A DNA stretch of 64,000 nucleotides from an uncultured Aquimarina sp. GTDB lineage: Bacteria > Bacteroidota > Bacteroidia > Flavobacteriales > Flavobacteriaceae. Positions 41,241 to 51,756 of this stretch are shown piece after piece (position 1 is the stretch's first letter; each line of letters opens with the position of its first letter). The notes under the pieces were generated by a model. That model was not told the origin of the DNA. It ran no database searches and was given only the letters and a program-made list of their open reading frames with translations. A program made the translations under genes and the position numbers. Where the stretch lies: NCBI GenBank assembly GCA_947497175.1, contig CANMFM010000004.1, forward strand, positions 868,001 to 932,000. The letters run 5' to 3'.

Positions 41241-44200
41241 TTAAATATAATTTAAAGTGATTTTATCATTAAAATATATGAGTATTTTATGTTCTATATA
41301 ATAACCCATGCCCTTGAGGGTTTGCGCATATTGTTCTATTTGATCATCATGAGATGAACTTCTACTGCCTGTTTTGTAATCTATTAGAGTCGTTCGATTA
41401 TCTTTAGAGATTACTATTCTATCCGGTCTTATTAACCTGCCATTTGTAATGATGTCCCGTTCATTATAAACAATATTATCTGTAGAAAAATACTGGGATA
41501 ATTTCGAATGCTCTACAAGGGTGGTGATATCTTTAAGGAGTATTTTCTTTTCTACCCTTGAGATTTCTCCTCTGGAATACGCTTCTTCTACAACACGTTG
41601 TACATCGTTATGAGTATATATCAGAGCCATAAGGTTATGCATTATATTACCTTTTTCTATGGCATCTTTTTGTGTCGTGTCCCATAATCTCCCGGAATTG
41701 GTTATTATGTGGATATTGTATTTTTTTGAAGCATCATCAAATTGTTTGAGTTCAAAAACATTTTCTGTTTTTGGGGTGTCAGATTGTAGCGTATCCGGTT
41801 TTGAAGGATTCCCAAATGTATACTCAAGATTTTCAGGATTCCATTGACCTATATGTTGTAAATAGTTGATTAGTTTTCCTGAGAATTTGTTTGGGTTAGT
41901 GGCGCCTTTTGATGTTAGCTCTAACTTAGAAATGATATACAGCTGTTCGACCGCTCTGGTTAGCGCTACATATAATAAATTAAATTTGTCAAGTTCTAGT
42001 TGGGATTGCCTTTGTAAAACGATATCCTTGGCCTCTTCTCCATAATCCGATATCGTTTTAGAATAGTTTATAAAAACCTCATCAAATCCATTGTAATTTT
42101 CTTTAGTAACAGATAGCCATGTTTTGGGTTCTATTTCTTCGTATAAATTAAGGTTGGCATAGGGATAAATTACGCAGGGAAACTCCAATCCTTTGGCTTT
42201 GTGTATTGTGATAATCTGAATAGCACCTTCAGCAGAAGGCGCAACGATACTTAGTTTATCTTTTTTGGTATCCCAATACGAAAGAAAACCCAATAGGCCA
42301 CCTGTATGTTTTTGCGTATAGCTGAATATTTCATCTAAAAAGAACTGAATATACGCTGGTGCTTGTTTAGCTAGTTTAAAACTGCTTATGATATATTCTA
42401 CGGCATCATAAATAGGCTTAGTTGCCAGTAGGTTAAGATTAAAATCAACACCGAAGTTCTTCAGTGCTAACGAAAAAGTGTTCTGGTCGGCAAAGATCAT
42501 TTTTTGTAAAAACGAATGAGGCTCTGATATAGAAAATTGATCGACCAGAAAATGGAGCATATTTATTTTTGACAGTTGATCGTGTGGCTGTGCAAACCAG
42601 GTGATTAAATTCACGATAAATACTATTTCAGGGGCTTTGTTGATCAGAAGTGTTTCCGAAGAAATTATAGACAACCCTTTTTCACTTAGAAAGTCTGCAA
42701 TTACTGTCCCTTCTTTTTGTTTTCTTACCAGAATACAGATTTCGTTGAGGTGATATCCTTTTTCTGATAGGGCAATTACCGATTCATAAACTCTCTGTGG
42801 GTAAACCTCATGTTCTTCGGCTACATTTTTAGCAGAAATAAAAGAGATATTTACATACCCGTCTTTTTTTGAATTTACTTCTTGTTTGTTTCCTAAGCGG
42901 TATAGTTCTTGATGTTTTTGATCGCTAAAATCATTGGATAGAAAAGTAAAAAGATCATTATTAAATCTTACTATTTGCTCATGGCTTCGATAATTTCTTG
43001 GAAGATTAAGCACTTCTTTTTGCTTTACCGAAAAAGGGTTTTGATCCAGAGAAAGATTAATAAATTGTTCGGCCTTCCCTCCTCGCCATCTGTAAATGGC
43101 CTGTTTTGCATCTCCTACGATAGTAAGTTTTCCTTTTTTGCCAGTTAGCGTTTCTGTAGCCATTGCATTGTCAATTAATGGAACCAGATTTTTCCATTGC
43201 AATTCAGAAGTATCCTGAAATTCATCGATAAAATAATCCCTATACCGCTCACCTAATCGTTCATATATAAACGGTGCAGGTTGGTCCTGAATAGCATTGC
43301 TGATAATAGAGTTAAACTCAGATATCAATAAAATTTTTCTTTCCTTTTTAATATCAATTAATTCCTTATTAATAGCGTTAAGAATTGAAAGGGGTGTTAG
43401 GTTTTTTATGATGTTTTGAAAAAACTGTATTTGTATCAATTCTTTTTTTGTAGCTAAAAAAGCTTCCTCAATCAATGGTCTAATCTCATCGATAATTTCT
43501 TTTTTATACTCAGCTAATGTTTTATTATAAAACGGGGTAGTTTCTATTTCCTGAGTCCATTTTGCTCTGTTAAAATCAATTTTGGTTTCTCCGGTTTTTA
43601 ACTTTGTAAAATGTTTAGGGATGTATCCTCCTTTAAAATCACTCTCATCAAGATCTTTGCTATTAAGTAGTTCAAGAATAGCTTTTGATTTTGACATTAT
43701 TGTCATTTTATTTTGAGTAATTTTTTGAGATACGTTAAGGTGGAGTTGCTCAAAATCTTCTATACTTCTATTAGAAAGCTTGTTGATCTGCTCTCTGTCA
43801 TTTTCGCTAAACAAAAGTTTTGCAACGTTATTAAGTTCTATGGTAACATCCCAACTTTTGTCTTCTTCGAGTTTACTAATTGCAAAATCAATAATGAGAT
43901 TAGTGAGCTCTTTATCCAAACCAATTTTAGCCACCACGGCATCTACCGCCTCTTGTATTAATACTTCGGTGTCCATTTCGATTTCAAAACTCATAGGAAT
44001 ACCTAAATCGTGAGCAAACGTTCTAATCACTCGATGCGTCAAGGTATCTATAGTAACAATATCAAATGCGGCATAATTATGCAAAATATGGTTTAGAATT
44101 CTGTGAGCTTTTGGTTTTAGCTTTGCCTCGGGTATTTTAGTCTCTTCTACTAACTCATTTAGGATGCCTTGATATTTTAGCGGAGTATTTGGATTACTAA

Positions 44201-44396
44201 TGGCAACAAGGTTTTCTATTACTCTTGTTTTCATTTCGGCTACGGCCTTATTGGTAAAGGTTATCGCTAAAATATTCTTGTAGCCGTCTTTAAACTCAGA
44301 CTCTAGTAAGGTACTTAAGTATGCTTTTACAAGAGTATACGTTTTTCCTGCTCCTGCGGCAGCATTATATACGGTAAAAGCAGTAGTCGTGTCCAA
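41241..44396 (-). CDS. AddA-like UvrD-type helicase/nuclease
   Basis: 1051 residues. Walker A NAAAGAGKTYTLVKAYL, motif II YIDEFQDTSELQW, GDAKQAIYRWRGG, motif V ITIHKAKGLEFPCV, motif VI LLYVALTRA. The C-terminus (RPDRIVISKDNRTTLIDYKT) is a RecB-type nuclease domain with Asp and DYK. Works with the AddB-like protein in resecting double-strand breaks. Confidence 0.92.
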   Translation of the reverse strand: MDTTTAFTVYNAAAGAGKTYTLVKAYLSTLLESEFKDGYKNILAITFTNKAVAEMKTRVIENLVAISNPNTPLKYQGILNELVEETKIPEAKLKPKAHRILNHILHNYAAFDIVTIDTLTHRVIRTFAHDLGIPMSFEIEMDTEVLIQEAVDAVVAKIGLDKELTNLIIDFAISKLEEDKSWDVTIELNNVAKLLFSENDREQINKLSNRSIEDFEQLHLNVSQKITQNKMTIMSKSKAILELLNSKDLDESDFKGGYIPKHFTKLKTGETKIDFNRAKWTQEIETTPFYNKTLAEYKKEIIDEIRPLIEEAFLATKKELIQIQFFQNIIKNLTPLSILNAINKELIDIKKERKILLISEFNSIISNAIQDQPAPFIYERLGERYRDYFIDEFQDTSELQWKNLVPLIDNAMATETLTGKKGKLTIVGDAKQAIYRWRGGKAEQFINLSLDQNPFSVKQKEVLNLPRNYRSHEQIVRFNNDLFTFLSNDFSDQKHQELYRLGNKQEVNSKKDGYVNISFISAKNVAEEHEVYPQRVYESVIALSEKGYHLNEICILVRKQKEGTVIADFLSEKGLSIISSETLLINKAPEIVFIVNLITWFAQPHDQLSKINMLHFLVDQFSISEPHSFLQKMIFADQNTFSLALKNFGVDFNLNLLATKPIYDAVEYIISSFKLAKQAPAYIQFFLDEIFSYTQKHTGGLLGFLSYWDTKKDKLSIVAPSAEGAIQIITIHKAKGLEFPCVIYPYANLNLYEEIEPKTWLSVTKENYNGFDEVFINYSKTISDYGEEAKDIVLQRQSQLELDKFNLLYVALTRAVEQLYIISKLELTSKGATNPNKFSGKLINYLQHIGQWNPENLEYTFGNPSKPDTLQSDTPKTENVFELKQFDDASKKYNIHIITNSGRLWDTTQKDAIEKGNIMHNLMALIYTHNDVQRVVEEAYSRGEISRVEKKILLKDITTLVEHSKLSQYFSTDNIVYNERDIITNGRLIRPDRIVISKDNRTTLIDYKTGSRSSSHDDQIEQYAQTLKGMGYYIEHKILIYFNDKITLNYI

Positions 44397-44582
44397 TTTT
44401 TTTTGCTAAAATACTAAAAGCATATCGTTCTAAGATATCTGAACATACAAATAAGATATTGAATATTATCTTGAAACAGCCTTTGTTTTAATTAATTTAT
44501 AACAATTATTAATTTTTATTCATCGCTCTAATTGTTAAATTTGGTGTCATTTTCATTTTTTATTAATCAAATAAAATAACAT

Positions 44583-45191
44583 ATGTCATTCGAATTACCA
44601 AAATTAAACTATGCTTTTGATGCATTAGAACCTAATATAGATGCCCGTACCATGGAAATTCACCATGATAAACACCATGCAGGTTATACTAATAAGCTAA
44701 ATGCGGCTATAAACGGAACTGACTTAGAAGGCAAAACAATAGAAAATATTCTTATCAACCTCGACATGTCGAATACGGCAGTAAGAAATAATGGAGGTGG
44801 TTATTACAATCATAATTTGTTCTGGGAGGTTATGTCTCCTAATGGAGGTGGTAAACCTACAGGTGAGTTATCTGATGCTATAAATGCAGCTTATGGTTCT
44901 TTTGATGCATTTAAAGAGGCGTTTTCTAATGCTGCCGGAACAAGGTTTGGTTCAGGATGGGCATGGTTGTGTGTGCATCAGGGAGGAAAGGTAGAAGTTT
45001 GTTCTACACCTAATCAAGACAATCCGCTAATGCCGGGAACAGGTTGCGGTGGAACTCCAATTTTAGGATTAGACGTATGGGAACACGCATACTATTTGAA
45101 CTACCAGAATCGTCGTCCAGACTATGTTGCAGCTTTCTTTAATGTAATTGACTGGAATGAGGTATCTAGTCGTTATGCACAAGGGAAATAA
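44583..45191 (+). CDS. sod: Superoxide dismutase, Mn/Fe type
   Basis: 202 residues, cytoplasmic. Metal ligands: His in [17 protein letters not shown], His in [16 protein letters not shown], Asp and His in [27 protein letters not shown] at 44535-44542 fits a -7 promoter. Mn or Fe preference cannot be fixed from sequence alone. Confidence 0.97.
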   Translation: MSFELPKLNYAFDALEPNIDARTMEIHHDKHHAGYTNKLNAAINGTDLEGKTIENILINLDMSNTAVRNNGGGYYNHNLFWEVMSPNGGGKPTGELSDAINAAYGSFDAFKEAFSNAAGTRFGSGWAWLCVHQGGKVEVCSTPNQDNPLMPGTGCGGTPILGLDVWEHAYYLNYQNRRPDYVAAFFNVIDWNEVSSRYAQGK

Positions 45192-45222
45192 GATATAGAA
45201 TTATATATTTCTTTAAAAAAAC

Positions 45223-45252
45223 AAAAGAGTCGCAACTTGCGACTCTTTTTTA
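45223..45252 (+). terminator. Terminator after superoxide dismutase
   Basis: AAAAGAGTCGCA/TGCGACTCTTTT around ACT, with a T tract. Confidence 0.85.
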
Positions 45253-45281
45253 TATAAAAATATTATGAATGTTTTAAAAAT

Positions 45282-45311
45282 AAAAAAAGGTGGAAAGTCC
45301 ACCTTTTTTTG
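45282..45311 (-). terminator. Second strong hairpin, probably ends a minus-strand RNA
   Basis: AAAAAAAGGTGGA/TCCACCTTTTTTT around AAG. On the minus strand it follows CATAAGTAGGTTAAGTTCAT (45345-45326), which has no ORF, so it could end the purF transcript or a small RNA. The interval 45312-45464 holds no gene. Confidence 0.7.
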
Positions 45312-45464
45312 CCCCAAATCTACCATGAACTTAACCTACTTATGCTATGGCTCTGCTAATATAAAGCGTTATTTCATTGTGAAAAAATGTTTTAGATGAA
45401 CGGTCAAAATAATTGTTGAACTACACAAATTAACCTTTTTTAACAGCAAAGTTTTTACGCTTTT

Positions 45465-47363
45465 TTAGTAAGCCCTTTCGTTTTTACCTTCAAAAAAGTT
45501 GATAAAGGCTTTATTTACAACTCTATTTCCGCCAGCCGTTGGATAATCCCCAGTAAAATACCAATCTCCAAGGTTCTTAGGGCAGGCTTGGTGTAGGTTA
45601 TCTACAGTTTGGTATATTATTTTCACTTCGGCTTTTACTGTTGTATCACTTAATAATTCTGCAATTTTATCGCTTATTTCCTGGTCGGTAAAGCCGTCAT
45701 AAATTTCTTTTACAAAGTTTTGTACTTCGGCATCAGCTATATTTTCTTGAGCTTTGCATTTCTCATATACCTGTTCGACCAAATCATAGTTTCCATTTTC
45801 TTTTAAAAGCTCTAAAGCTGCCTGAAAAGCAACTAAACCTTCTAGCCGGGCCATATCAATACCATAACAGTCAGGATATCTTATTTGCGGAGCAGAAGAA
45901 ACAATAACAATTTTTTTGGGCTTAAGTCTGTCCATCATTTTGATGATACTCTTTTTAAGGGTAGTACCTCTAACAATGCTATCATCAATGATTACAAGAT
46001 TATCTTCAGGCTTGACTACTCCATAAGTAACGTCGTAAACATGAGCCACTAAATCATCTCTACTACTGTCTTCGGTTATAAAAGTACGCAGCTTTGCATC
46101 TTTGATTGCAATTTTTTCGGTTCTTAATCTATAAGAAAGAATTTCTGAAAGCCGTTCATCTGTTAAGCTTTCTTTTTCAGAAAGGATAGTTTCATTTTTT
46201 TGTTTGTTAAGCTCGTCTTGAGCGGCTTCTACCATTCCGTAGAATGATGTTTCAGCGGTATTAGGAATAAAAGAAAAAACAGTATTCATGGCATCGTGAT
46301 TAATTTCTTCCAAGACCTGTGGCATTAGTAATCGCCCTAAATTTTTTCTTTCTTCATAAATTTCTGCATCACTTCCTCTGGAAAAATAAATCCTTTCAAA
46401 AGAGCACGCTTTTCGTTCCAGGGGCTCAATAATTTTTTTAATAGAGGTTTCGCCATTCTTTTTTATAATGATGGCTTTACCAGGACCTAATTCGGCAACC
46501 TCTTCAAAAGGAACGTTAAAAACAGTTTGTATAACGGGTCTTTCTGAAGCAACAACCACTACTTCATCATCTTTGTAGTAGTATGCAGGTCGAATACCTG
46601 CAGGGTCTCTCAAGACAAACGCATCCCCATGTCCTAGCATTCCGGCCATGGCATAGCCACCATCCCAGTCTCTTGATGATTTTCTAAGGATTTTAGCAAC
46701 ATTAAGTCGTTCTACGATTTGTGGTGAAGCATCGATTTTATTAAAACCTTCTTTTTTTAGTTTTTTGTAGAGTTTTGCTACTTCAGAATCCAGAAAATGT
46801 CCAATTTTTTCCATTACCGTAACAGTGTCTACTTTGTCTTTGGGGTGCTGTCCTAATCGTACAAGGTTGTCAAATAAAACATCATTATTAGTCATATTAA
46901 AATTACCTGCTACGATAAGGTTACGATGCATCCAATTATTTTGTCTTAAGAAAGGGTGAACGCTTTCTACACTATTTTTTCCGAACGTTCCATAGCGTAC
47001 ATGTCCCAGAAGTACTTCTCCAATGTAGGGAATGTTTTTTTTCTGAAGTGCTACGTCATCGGCATACTCTGGATGGCTAACCAATTCTTTATTTATTCGA
47101 TCATTAATTTGTGAGAATATATCTTGAATAGGTTGAGATTCACTAGAGCGTACTCTACTTATATAGCGTTCACCAGGAGAGGTATCTAATTTAATACTAG
47201 CAAAACCAGCTCCGTCTTGTCCACGGTTATGCTGTTTCTCCATCATAAGGTACATTTTATTTACTCCATAAAATGCACTTCCGTATTTTTCTTTATAATA
47301 CTCTAATGGTTTTAATAATCTGATAAATGCTATACCACATTCATGTTTTAAGGCATCACTCAT
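45465..47363 (-). CDS. purF: Amidophosphoribosyltransferase
   Basis: 632 residues. An N-terminal class II glutaminase (HECGIAFIRL; the Cys is exposed after removal of the short propeptide, then HNRGQDGAGFAS and HVRYGT) and a C-terminal phosphoribosyltransferase with PRPP loop VIIDDSIVRGTT. First step of purine synthesis. Longer than typical PurF (about 500), with a C-terminal extension after residue 520, as seen in the second, longer Bacteroidota form. Confidence 0.9.
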   Translation of the reverse strand: MSDALKHECGIAFIRLLKPLEYYKEKYGSAFYGVNKMYLMMEKQHNRGQDGAGFASIKLDTSPGERYISRVRSSESQPIQDIFSQINDRINKELVSHPEYADDVALQKKNIPYIGEVLLGHVRYGTFGKNSVESVHPFLRQNNWMHRNLIVAGNFNMTNNDVLFDNLVRLGQHPKDKVDTVTVMEKIGHFLDSEVAKLYKKLKKEGFNKIDASPQIVERLNVAKILRKSSRDWDGGYAMAGMLGHGDAFVLRDPAGIRPAYYYKDDEVVVVASERPVIQTVFNVPFEEVAELGPGKAIIIKKNGETSIKKIIEPLERKACSFERIYFSRGSDAEIYEERKNLGRLLMPQVLEEINHDAMNTVFSFIPNTAETSFYGMVEAAQDELNKQKNETILSEKESLTDERLSEILSYRLRTEKIAIKDAKLRTFITEDSSRDDLVAHVYDVTYGVVKPEDNLVIIDDSIVRGTTLKKSIIKMMDRLKPKKIVIVSSAPQIRYPDCYGIDMARLEGLVAFQAALELLKENGNYDLVEQVYEKCKAQENIADAEVQNFVKEIYDGFTDQEISDKIAELLSDTTVKAEVKIIYQTVDNLHQACPKNLGDWYFTGDYPTAGGNRVVNKAFINFFEGKNERAY

Positions 47364-47456
47364 TGTATTTCAAAAATTCTAAGTTCGTGTTGTTGTGTTG
47401 GGTAAACTATAATCAAAAAAGCCCCAAAACTTTATGTTTCAAGGCTGTATTGTATA

Positions 47457-48386
47457 TTAAGACAATTCTATTTCAAATTGAGTCAATTCTTTAAACTGTT
47501 GAAGTCTCTTTTGTACTTCTTCTCTGCCGAGGTTTTCCATTCGTTCAGTTCCGAACTTCTCGACACAAAAGGAAGCTAGATTTGAGCCATGGATAATTGC
47601 GTTTTTCATGTTTTCAAAAGAAATGTCTTCTGTTTTTGTTAGATAACCTGCAAATCCTCCTGCAAAAGTATCTCCAGCTCCGGTTGGGTCAAAAACTTCT
47701 TCTAATGGTAAAGCCGGGGCAAAGAAAATTTGATCTTCATGAAATAATAAGGCCCCGTGCTCTCCTTTTTTAATCACCACATAATTAGGCCCCATCTTTT
47801 CAATTACCCTAGCCGCTTTTACTAAGGAGTACTCACCGCTTAACTGCCGTGCTTCTTCATCATTGATAGTAATAACATCTACTTTAGCAATAACTTTTCG
47901 AAGGTCTTCTATAAAAGCATCTTCCATCCAAAAATTCATCGTGTCTAATATTGCCAATTTAGGTTTTGTCGACATCTGTTCTAAAACACTAAGTTGTACT
48001 AATGGATGAAGGTTTCCTAGCATAACAATCTCAGCATCTTTATAGGCATCAGGAACCACAGGATTGAAATCTGCTAACACGTTGAGTTGGGTGTCTAATG
48101 TGTCTCTAGAATTTAAGTCGTTATGATATTTGCCACTCCAGAAAAAAGTTTTTCCTCCTTTTACTACTTCGATCGCCGAAGTGTCTACATTTTTTTCTTC
48201 TAATGTCTTAAAGTAATCTTTCGGAAAATCTTCTCCCACCACAGAAACAATTGCAGAAGATATATTGAAATTCGAAGCAGAAAGTGCAATGTAAGGCGCA
48301 GCTCCGCCTAAGATTTTATCTGTTTTTCCAAACGGAGTTTCAATAGCATCAAAGGCTACAGAGCCTACAATTAATAATTTGCTCAT
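47457..48386 (-). CDS. PfkB-family carbohydrate kinase
   Basis: 309 residues. GGAAPYIALSASNFNISSAI near the N-terminus and the catalytic DPTGAGDTFAGGFAGYL near residue 235, with TIND and VIKKGEHGAL. Phosphorylates a sugar or nucleoside; substrate not determinable. 93 nt upstream of purF on the same strand, so a ribose/adenosine-type role is plausible. The 341-nt gap to the protease (48387-48727) shows no gene or clear signal. Confidence 0.9.
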   Translation of the reverse strand: MSKLLIVGSVAFDAIETPFGKTDKILGGAAPYIALSASNFNISSAIVSVVGEDFPKDYFKTLEEKNVDTSAIEVVKGGKTFFWSGKYHNDLNSRDTLDTQLNVLADFNPVVPDAYKDAEIVMLGNLHPLVQLSVLEQMSTKPKLAILDTMNFWMEDAFIEDLRKVIAKVDVITINDEEARQLSGEYSLVKAARVIEKMGPNYVVIKKGEHGALLFHEDQIFFAPALPLEEVFDPTGAGDTFAGGFAGYLTKTEDISFENMKNAIIHGSNLASFCVEKFGTERMENLGREEVQKRLQQFKELTQFEIELS

Positions 48387-48727
48387 AAAAATAGCTTATA
48401 ATTTTTTTGCAAATATACACTTTCCTTTTCAAGCAAATCTATCAAAACCAAAGTCTTCTGAAATCAACTTTCATAATTAAGAGTATCACAGCTGTTTTTT
48501 CAAGGTCATTATCATATAAGAAGGGTTATTTCTGGGTATCTTTTTGAAATATAATCCCATGCGAATACGGGTTTTCTTACCCCGATGATTTTTCTGAATA
48601 CTATGGAGGTTAGAGATTCATTTTGATATAATTTGTAAGAAAAAAGTTGCGATTCATTAAAAAAAGTTGCATTATTGTTAAAATTTAGTTAATTTTATGA
48701 AAAATTTAACAAAAACTCAACACTATT

Positions 48728-49789
48728 ATGAAAAAAAGTAAGCTAGCCAGACTCGCTCTGGCTATTCTCGTCTCAGTCTCTTTAGCAAACTGTGAAAAGG
48801 ATACTGAAGACGTATTTGAGGGAAATCAGATTGAAAAAACTAAAAGTGCCCATGTTTGTATTGCAAAATGGGATGCGCCCAGTATTGGCAAAGCAACCAG
48901 CGTAAAAGCTAAACAGTGGGAGCCAGGCCAAACTATTCGTGTAAAATTTTTAAACGGGAATAGTTTTGTTCAATCCAAAGTTAAACAATATGCCGTAGAA
49001 TGGGAAAATTATGCAAACCTTAAATTCGAATGGGTTTCATCTTCCAGTAGCGCTAATATTAAAATTGCTTTTAGAGAAGGTCAATATGCAAACGAAACAG
49101 GGTCTTGGTCTTACTTAGGAACTGATTCTAATAGTTATGCACATAGTATGCATTTTGGATGGTTTGATAACAATACTACAGATACAGAATTTAGAAGAAC
49201 TACAATTCATGAATTTGGTCATGCGCTTGGATTAATTCATGAGCATCAAAATCCAGTTGCTGGTATCAACTGGGACAAAGAAGCAGTATATGCCTATTAT
49301 GCCGGTCCACCAAATAACTGGACCAGAGCACAGGTAGACCATAACCTTTTTAGACGTTATGAGGCAAGTATTTCTAATTATAGTGCTTATGATCCATTAT
49401 CAATTATGCACTATCCAATACCTGCAGAGCATACGCTAGATAGAGTTGCTGTAGGGTCGAACACTCGCCTATCAGAAACCGATAAAACCTTTATTGGTTC
49501 AATATACCCCTTCCCGGATACAGGAGATATCTGTGCAGGTGTAGCTGAATATGTGAGCGGTAGATCATATTCTGTTGGTGATAAAGTAACCTATCAAGGA
49601 ACGTTATATCAAAGAACGTCTAGCGGATGGAATAACTTAGGACCTTGTCCTAGTAATGACCCATGTACAGGTGTAGCGGCGTATAATGGTAATGCATCTT
49701 ATGCTGTTGGTGATAAGGTAACCTATCAAGGATCCTTATATCAAAGAACTGCTAGCGGGTGGACGAACCTTGGGCCATGTGGTGGCTAA
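48728..49789 (+). CDS. Lipoprotein astacin-like zinc metalloprotease with carbohydrate-binding repeats
   Basis: 353 residues. Lipobox VSLANC (about residue 22). Catalytic motif HEFGHALGLIHEHQNP (HExxHxxGxxHE) and the Met-turn SIMHYPIP place it in the astacin/M12A clan. Two C-terminal 40-residue repeats, each with YSVGDKVTYQGTLYQR and W..LGPC, are chitin-binding-type (CBM5/12) modules. Exported, possibly acting on or anchored to polysaccharide-protein matter. Confidence 0.9.
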   Translation: MKKSKLARLALAILVSVSLANCEKDTEDVFEGNQIEKTKSAHVCIAKWDAPSIGKATSVKAKQWEPGQTIRVKFLNGNSFVQSKVKQYAVEWENYANLKFEWVSSSSSANIKIAFREGQYANETGSWSYLGTDSNSYAHSMHFGWFDNNTTDTEFRRTTIHEFGHALGLIHEHQNPVAGINWDKEAVYAYYAGPPNNWTRAQVDHNLFRRYEASISNYSAYDPLSIMHYPIPAEHTLDRVAVGSNTRLSETDKTFIGSIYPFPDTGDICAGVAEYVSGRSYSVGDKVTYQGTLYQRTSSGWNNLGPCPSNDPCTGVAAYNGNASYAVGDKVTYQGSLYQRTASGWTNLGPCGG

Positions 49790-49825
49790 TGCGTGATTGA
49801 TATCTTTTATATACCATTAAAAATA

Positions 49826-49855
49826 AAATACCCTGAATATTTATTCAGGGTATTT
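49826..49855. terminator. Bidirectional terminator between convergent genes
   Basis: AAATACCCTGAATA and TATTCAGGGTATTT, a perfect stem with A/T flanks on both sides. Confidence 0.82.
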
Positions 49856-49885
49856 GTATTTACAGAATGATCAAGCTTACAATAA

Positions 49886-50521
49886 TTACTTCCTCCCAAA
49901 ATCTGCCGGGATTTCTCCCCAGGCTTTGGTTTCCCATTTTACTATGGTAGTAGTGTATGTATTTGTTTTGAGCCATTGTATTGCACGATCCACTAATTCG
50001 AACATAGCAGCATTTTTAGCAGATCTTTTTAGTTTGGTTTTACAGGTTTTTTGTTTTACCCACCCGATGGCTATTTTAGAATCTGAATAAATGATACGGT
50101 CGCTATTTTTCTTTTTGAGGTAGGCCAATCCATGAACTAATGCTAAAAACTCTCCGATATTATTTGTGCCCTGTGCAAAGGGCCCTTGATGAAAAAGTTG
50201 TTTCTCGGTTTGTGTGTCGACGCCACGATATTCCATTTTACCTGGGTTTCCACTAGAGGCAGCATCTACAGCGATGGAGTATAAATTAGGTTCGCCAATT
50301 TTTTTAAGCTGCTCGGCGGTAAGTGTTTTTTTGGGCTTGCTTTTTCCTTTGTAATCTTCATAATCACTGTTATAGGCCTTTTTGGCCAGGTCAAAAGAGT
50401 CAAAAGATTTATATTTTGCACCGGTGTATCCATTAACTGCTGCTTTACAATCATTCCATTTGGTATAAATCCCCGGTCGGTGACCCTCCCAGACTACATA
50501 AAACTTCTCTTTTTTAGCCAT
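49886..50521 (-). CDS. rnhA: Ribonuclease H1 with viroplasmin domain
   Basis: 211 residues. An N-terminal viroplasmin/hybrid-binding domain (KFYVVWEGHRPGIYTKW, about 5-48), a basic linker, and an RNase H fold with the acidic set Asp in YSIAVDAASSGNPG, Glu in TNNIGEFLAL, Asp in IIYSDSKIAIGW and a final Asp near the C-terminus. Degrades RNA in RNA-DNA hybrids. Confidence 0.92.
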   Translation of the reverse strand: MAKKEKFYVVWEGHRPGIYTKWNDCKAAVNGYTGAKYKSFDSFDLAKKAYNSDYEDYKGKSKPKKTLTAEQLKKIGEPNLYSIAVDAASSGNPGKMEYRGVDTQTEKQLFHQGPFAQGTNNIGEFLALVHGLAYLKKKNSDRIIYSDSKIAIGWVKQKTCKTKLKRSAKNAAMFELVDRAIQWLKTNTYTTTIVKWETKAWGEIPADFGRK

Positions 50522-50660
50522 TACTTAATTAATAGTTTATTGTTGTTTGTTGATAGAATTTATATTCTAGATTTTTTTGCGTTAGGGATTACTCATTAAT
50601 CTCTATTGTTTTAAAACATCCTGAATACATAACATTTGCAGTGAAAATCCCGAAATATTG

Positions 50661-50696
50661 TCGTCCCGAGCTTAGCGAAGGACAGACCACATGAGG
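50661..50696. repeat. Possible dispersed intergenic repeat
   Basis: GTCGTCCCGAGCTTAGCGAA followed by GGACAGACCAC is GC-rich against its AT-rich surroundings and resembles the short dispersed palindromic repeats common between flavobacterial genes. Only one copy lies here, so this rests on recollection. Confidence 0.35.
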
Positions 50697-50752
50697 AATT
50701 GCAACAGATAGCCAGCTTGAACGCCTGTATTAGTCTTTACGCATTCAAAAAC

Positions 50753-51322
50753 TTAGGTGTCAAATAGTATTTTTTCTATAACGATGGGGAAATGTTTATA
50801 TTCTAGTTGATGTATGGCATTTGCAACATCCTCTGCAGAATGATCTTTGTTAATGGCGGTCTTAGCCTGAAAAATGATGGCTCCTTCATCATAATGCTCG
50901 TTTACATAATGAATGGTGATCCCGCTTTCTTTTTCTTTATTTCTAACAACTGCTTCGTGCACATGGTGACCATACATTCCTTTCCCTCCATATTTTGGTA
51001 ATAATGCAGGATGAATGTTTATAACTTTATTGGGAAAGGCATCAATAATTTTTTTTGGGAAAATCCATAAAAACCCAGCAAGAACAATTACATCGGGTTG
51101 CGCATCTTTTAGAACGTTTAAAACGTCATTGGTGTCATAAAATGACTCTTTGTCAAAGTGTAAAGCCTTTACATTCAGATCATGAGCACGTTTTAAAACT
51201 TTGGCACGCAGGTTGTTAGAGAACACATGTGTTACCTCGGCAACTTTACGTTCTTGAAAGTACTTAATTATATTTTCGGCATTGGTACCAGAGCCGGAAG
51301 CAAAAATTACGATACGCTTCAT
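50753..51322 (-). CDS. purN: Phosphoribosylglycinamide formyltransferase
   Basis: 189 residues. IFASGSGTNAENII binds phosphate, NIHPALLPKYGGKGMYGHHV carries the catalytic Asn-His, and Asp in NEHYDEGAII completes the active site. Transfers formyl from 10-formyl-THF in purine synthesis. Divergent from acpP. Confidence 0.96.
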   Translation of the reverse strand: MKRIVIFASGSGTNAENIIKYFQERKVAEVTHVFSNNLRAKVLKRAHDLNVKALHFDKESFYDTNDVLNVLKDAQPDVIVLAGFLWIFPKKIIDAFPNKVINIHPALLPKYGGKGMYGHHVHEAVVRNKEKESGITIHYVNEHYDEGAIIFQAKTAINKDHSAEDVANAIHQLEYKHFPIVIEKILFDT

Positions 51323-51466
51323 AATAGAATAGAATTGTTAATTAGAGAGCACAAAAAAAATAATTATTATTCAATTTTAGGCAGCAAAAAAGCCAATACT
51401 TCCCTATATTTGATAAAAACACGAATACATTTTAACGGGATTATGGGGTTTTAAAATAAAGTTTTT

Positions 51467-51474
51467 TATTTTTG
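51467..51474 (+). promoter_or_regulatory. -7 promoter element of acpP
   Basis: TATTTTTG fits TAnnTTTG, 31 nt before the acpP start, with a plausible upstream TTTT/TTG region. Confidence 0.5.
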
Positions 51475-51505
51475 CCTCCTAAATTAAAAATTAAAAATTA
51501 AAATT

Positions 51506-51739
51506 ATGTCAGACATTGCATCAAGAGTAAAAGCGATAATCGTTGACAAATTAGGTGTAGACGAAAACGAGGTTGTAAACGAAGCTAGCTTCACTAACGA
51601 CCTGGGAGCGGATTCTCTAGACACCGTAGAATTGATTATGGAATTCGAAAAAGAGTTCGATATTCAGATTCCAGATGATCAAGCTGAAAACATTGCAACA
51701 GTTGGTCAAGCAATATCTTATATTGAAGACGCAAAGTAA
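51506..51739 (+). CDS. acpP: Acyl carrier protein
   Basis: 77 residues, acidic, with the phosphopantetheine site [17 protein letters not shown] (Ser 37 by count). Carries acyl chains in fatty-acid synthesis; leads the acpP-fabF-rnc group. Confidence 0.97.
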   Translation: MSDIASRVKAIIVDKLGVDENEVVNEASFTNDLGADSLDTVELIMEFEKEFDIQIPDDQAENIATVGQAISYIEDAK

Positions 51740-51756
51740 TAACTTCACAACAAAGT

